From Sindora glabra (lineage: Eukaryota > Streptophyta > Magnoliopsida > Fabales > Fabaceae), in NCBI GenBank assembly GCA_020226215.1, contig CM035227.1, positions 28,585,866 through 28,649,865 on the forward strand: 64,000 nucleotides of DNA. Reading direction: 5' to 3'. The notes under the pieces were generated by a model. It saw only the letters and a program-made list of their open reading frames with translations. It was not told the DNA's origin and did not search any database. Within the stretch, counting starts at the first letter, position 1; the number at the start of each line of letters is the position of its first letter. Made by a program: the position numbers and the translations under genes. Of the stretch, positions 62,200 to 64,000 are shown piece by piece.

Positions 62200-62922
62200 A
62201 TATAATATTATATAGGATAAGATAATATATTATATGATATTTAGTTTATTATCGTATGTGATGAAAAATTGCATAAAATTAATCTATTTTTTGCTTGTCA
62301 TTTTATACAAGAATATATAAATTTAAAAATAAATAATTTAATTAAATATCCTTACATAAAAAAATTAATGTAATTGTCTCAAATAAATTTGAAATATATA
62401 ATTAGATAAAAAAATCCTTCAACAAAAATATCTTTAAAAAATATAATAATATATAAATTAAAAAATTATAATATAATAATAAAATAATAGAAAATACTTT
62501 CCATACATTCCATTTGAAATTTTTAAATATTACATAAACTTTAATTATACTACTAAGTTTTATAAGATCTGTCAAATGAGAAATAAATATAGCAAAATAT
62601 ATGCCGAAAAATGGAGAGAAATGGACCGAGAAAGCACTGCCACGTATTTAGGTATAGATGAAGGGGTAGCTAAAAATATATTATAATATATTTATATATT
62701 GATTGTTTGCCATAATTATAAATAAAAAATTAAATTAAATTAAAAATTATTAACTAGTTTAGACTCGAGTTCATGAGATCGGGACCTTAGAAGGTAATAA
62801 ACATTTGTTATATAAAAAACAATTGCAATAACATGCATATAACAGATAATTTAGGTGACAAAATCTTAATAATAAGTACTTGTTTAATAGTATAAAGATT
62901 ATTTAATAATATAATAAAATGT

Positions 62923-63631
62923 GAGAAGGGATTCATTGACAACGATGTAAGTCAAAATAACTTACATCAAATATAGTCCGTCAATTCTATTAAAATTTAA
63001 AAAATAAGATTAATTTATTTTAAATTATTTTCTATACTGTATGTAATTTGCTCTTTTTCACGCAATTAATGCACTAAATGAAAAGTTTTAAATTATAAAG
63101 ATATTTTAATTTTAATTTTAATTCAATATTTTTTTTACAAAAATGAATTAAAAAATGCATAAGAAGATGTCTACCAAATTAAAAAAAGAATTGGTTACCT
63201 TATTTACAATAATCCATAATTAATAATATATATCGTATTAATTATATATGGCCATATATAATTAATATGATGTATATTATTAATTACGAATTATTGTAAA
63301 TAAGGTAACCAATTCTTTTTTTGATACGATATATATTATTAGTTATGAATTATTATAAATAAGATAACTAATTTCTTTTTTAATTTCATAGACATCTCCC
63401 TATGCATTTTAATCTATTTTTTTAAAGAAAATATTGAATTAAAATTAAAATATCTTTATGATTTAGGAATTTTTATTTAATGCATTAATTACATAAGAGA
63501 GAGAAAATTACATGCGATGTAAAAAATGATTCAAAGTGAATTAATATGATTTTTTAAATTTTAATAGGATTGACGGATCGGATTTAATGTAAATCATTTT
63601 AACTTACATCAGTGGCAATGAATCCCTCCCC
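62923..63631. mobile_element. 709-bp foldback element (copy 2)
   Basis: Same element in the second tandem copy: left GAGAAGGGATTCATTGACAA, reversed right GGGGAGGGATTCATTGCCAC, with matching arms and a palindromic centre near 63250 (ATTAATTATATATGGCCATATATAATTAAT-like). It lacks one of the ~225-bp right-arm repeats found in copy 1. Confidence 0.83.
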
Positions 63632-64000
63632 ATGTAATATTATATAGGATAAGACAATATATTATATGATATTTAGTTTATTATTGTATATGATGAAAAT
63701 TTGTATAAAATTATTCTATTTTTTGCTTCTCATTTAATACAAGAATATATAAATTTAAAAATAAATAATTTAATTAAAATATCTTTACATAAAAAAATTA
63801 ATGTAATTGTCTCAAATAAATTTGAAATATATAATTAGATAAAAAATCCTTCAACAAAAATATCTTTAAAAATATAATAATATATAAATTAAAAATTTAT
63901 AATATAATAATAAAATAATATAAAATACTTTCCATACATTCCATTTGAAATTTTTAAATATTACATAAACTTTAATTATACTACTAAGTTTTATGAGATG

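Larger units (their letters stand above)
60931..64000. repeat. Tandem duplication of a ~1.4-1.7-kb segment, second copy cut by window end
   Basis: AAAAATGGAGAGAAATGGAC plus GCACTGCCACGTATTTAG occurs at about 60937 and 62607 (offset 1670). Collinearity continues to ACTACTAAGTTTTAT at 62549 and 63980 (offset 1431). The first copy is longer mainly because part of its foldback is duplicated and because of its (AT)n run. Each copy holds one foldback element. No coding frame. Confidence 0.9.

Noticed and set aside
1..64000. CRISPR arrays, bacterial operons, riboswitches, rRNA or tRNA genes
   Set aside because: The window is plant nuclear DNA; repeats seen are microsatellites, tandem duplications and transposon ends, with no spaced short direct repeats or conserved RNA folds.

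Overview
The window is nuclear DNA of a flowering plant, most likely a eudicot. The evidence is very AT-rich intergenic DNA, GT-AG introns, a CT-rich plant-type leader, an intronless PPR-DYW gene, and dense plant transposons (Helitron, MULE, MITE, LINE, SINE). No tRNA, rRNA or CRISPR array was found. I cannot name the species.

Genes. Only about the first 22.5 kb carries host genes. They are: (1) an intronless nucleotide-sugar transporter of the UDP-arabinofuranose transporter/KT group (3072-4121, +), just downstream of four tandem 229-bp repeats; (2) an intronless PPR-DYW organelle RNA-editing factor (6564-8405, -); (3) divergent from it across 300 bp, a 14-exon mitochondrial AFG1/LACE1-type AAA+ ATPase (8706-14041, +), whose exons join into one 601-residue frame; (4) a two-exon secreted plant natriuretic peptide/EG45-like gene (22028-22511, -), easily missed because it is small and split.

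Transposon landscape. From about 17 kb to the end the sequence is layered mobile DNA. A 5.4-kb non-autonomous Helitron with both ends intact lies at 43430-48811 (-), with relatives at 17304-19901 and from 31364. A 3.4-kb Mutator-like element (33037-36431) has ~200-bp terminal inverted repeats and a 10-bp target duplication. It holds a decayed MURA transposase on the minus strand and an open GRF-zinc-finger-like frame on the plus strand. A broken LINE (39300-42366, -) keeps recognisable endonuclease and reverse-transcriptase motifs. Small elements with clear target duplications are a 155-bp hAT MITE (21017), a 447-bp MITE (29351), a 636-bp insertion nested in the arm of a 2.5-kb inverted-repeat element (48997), and a tRNA-derived SINE with a 15-bp duplication (54380). 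Two 318-bp Stowaway-like MITEs lie 144 bp apart near 27 kb. The last 3 kb is a tandem duplication, each copy containing a long foldback element able to form a hairpin RNA.

How it fits together. The host genes do not form a pathway. The PPR and AFG1 genes share a bidirectional promoter and both have presequence-like N-termini pointing to organelles. The nesting allows relative dating: Helitron-type DNA is oldest around 31-43 kb, with the MULE and apparently the LINE inserted into it. The most unusual signals are the MULE with two opposed reading frames, the Helitron family with internal ~400-bp periodic units, the duplicated foldbacks, and three uninterrupted G-runs of 13, 14 and 18 bases.
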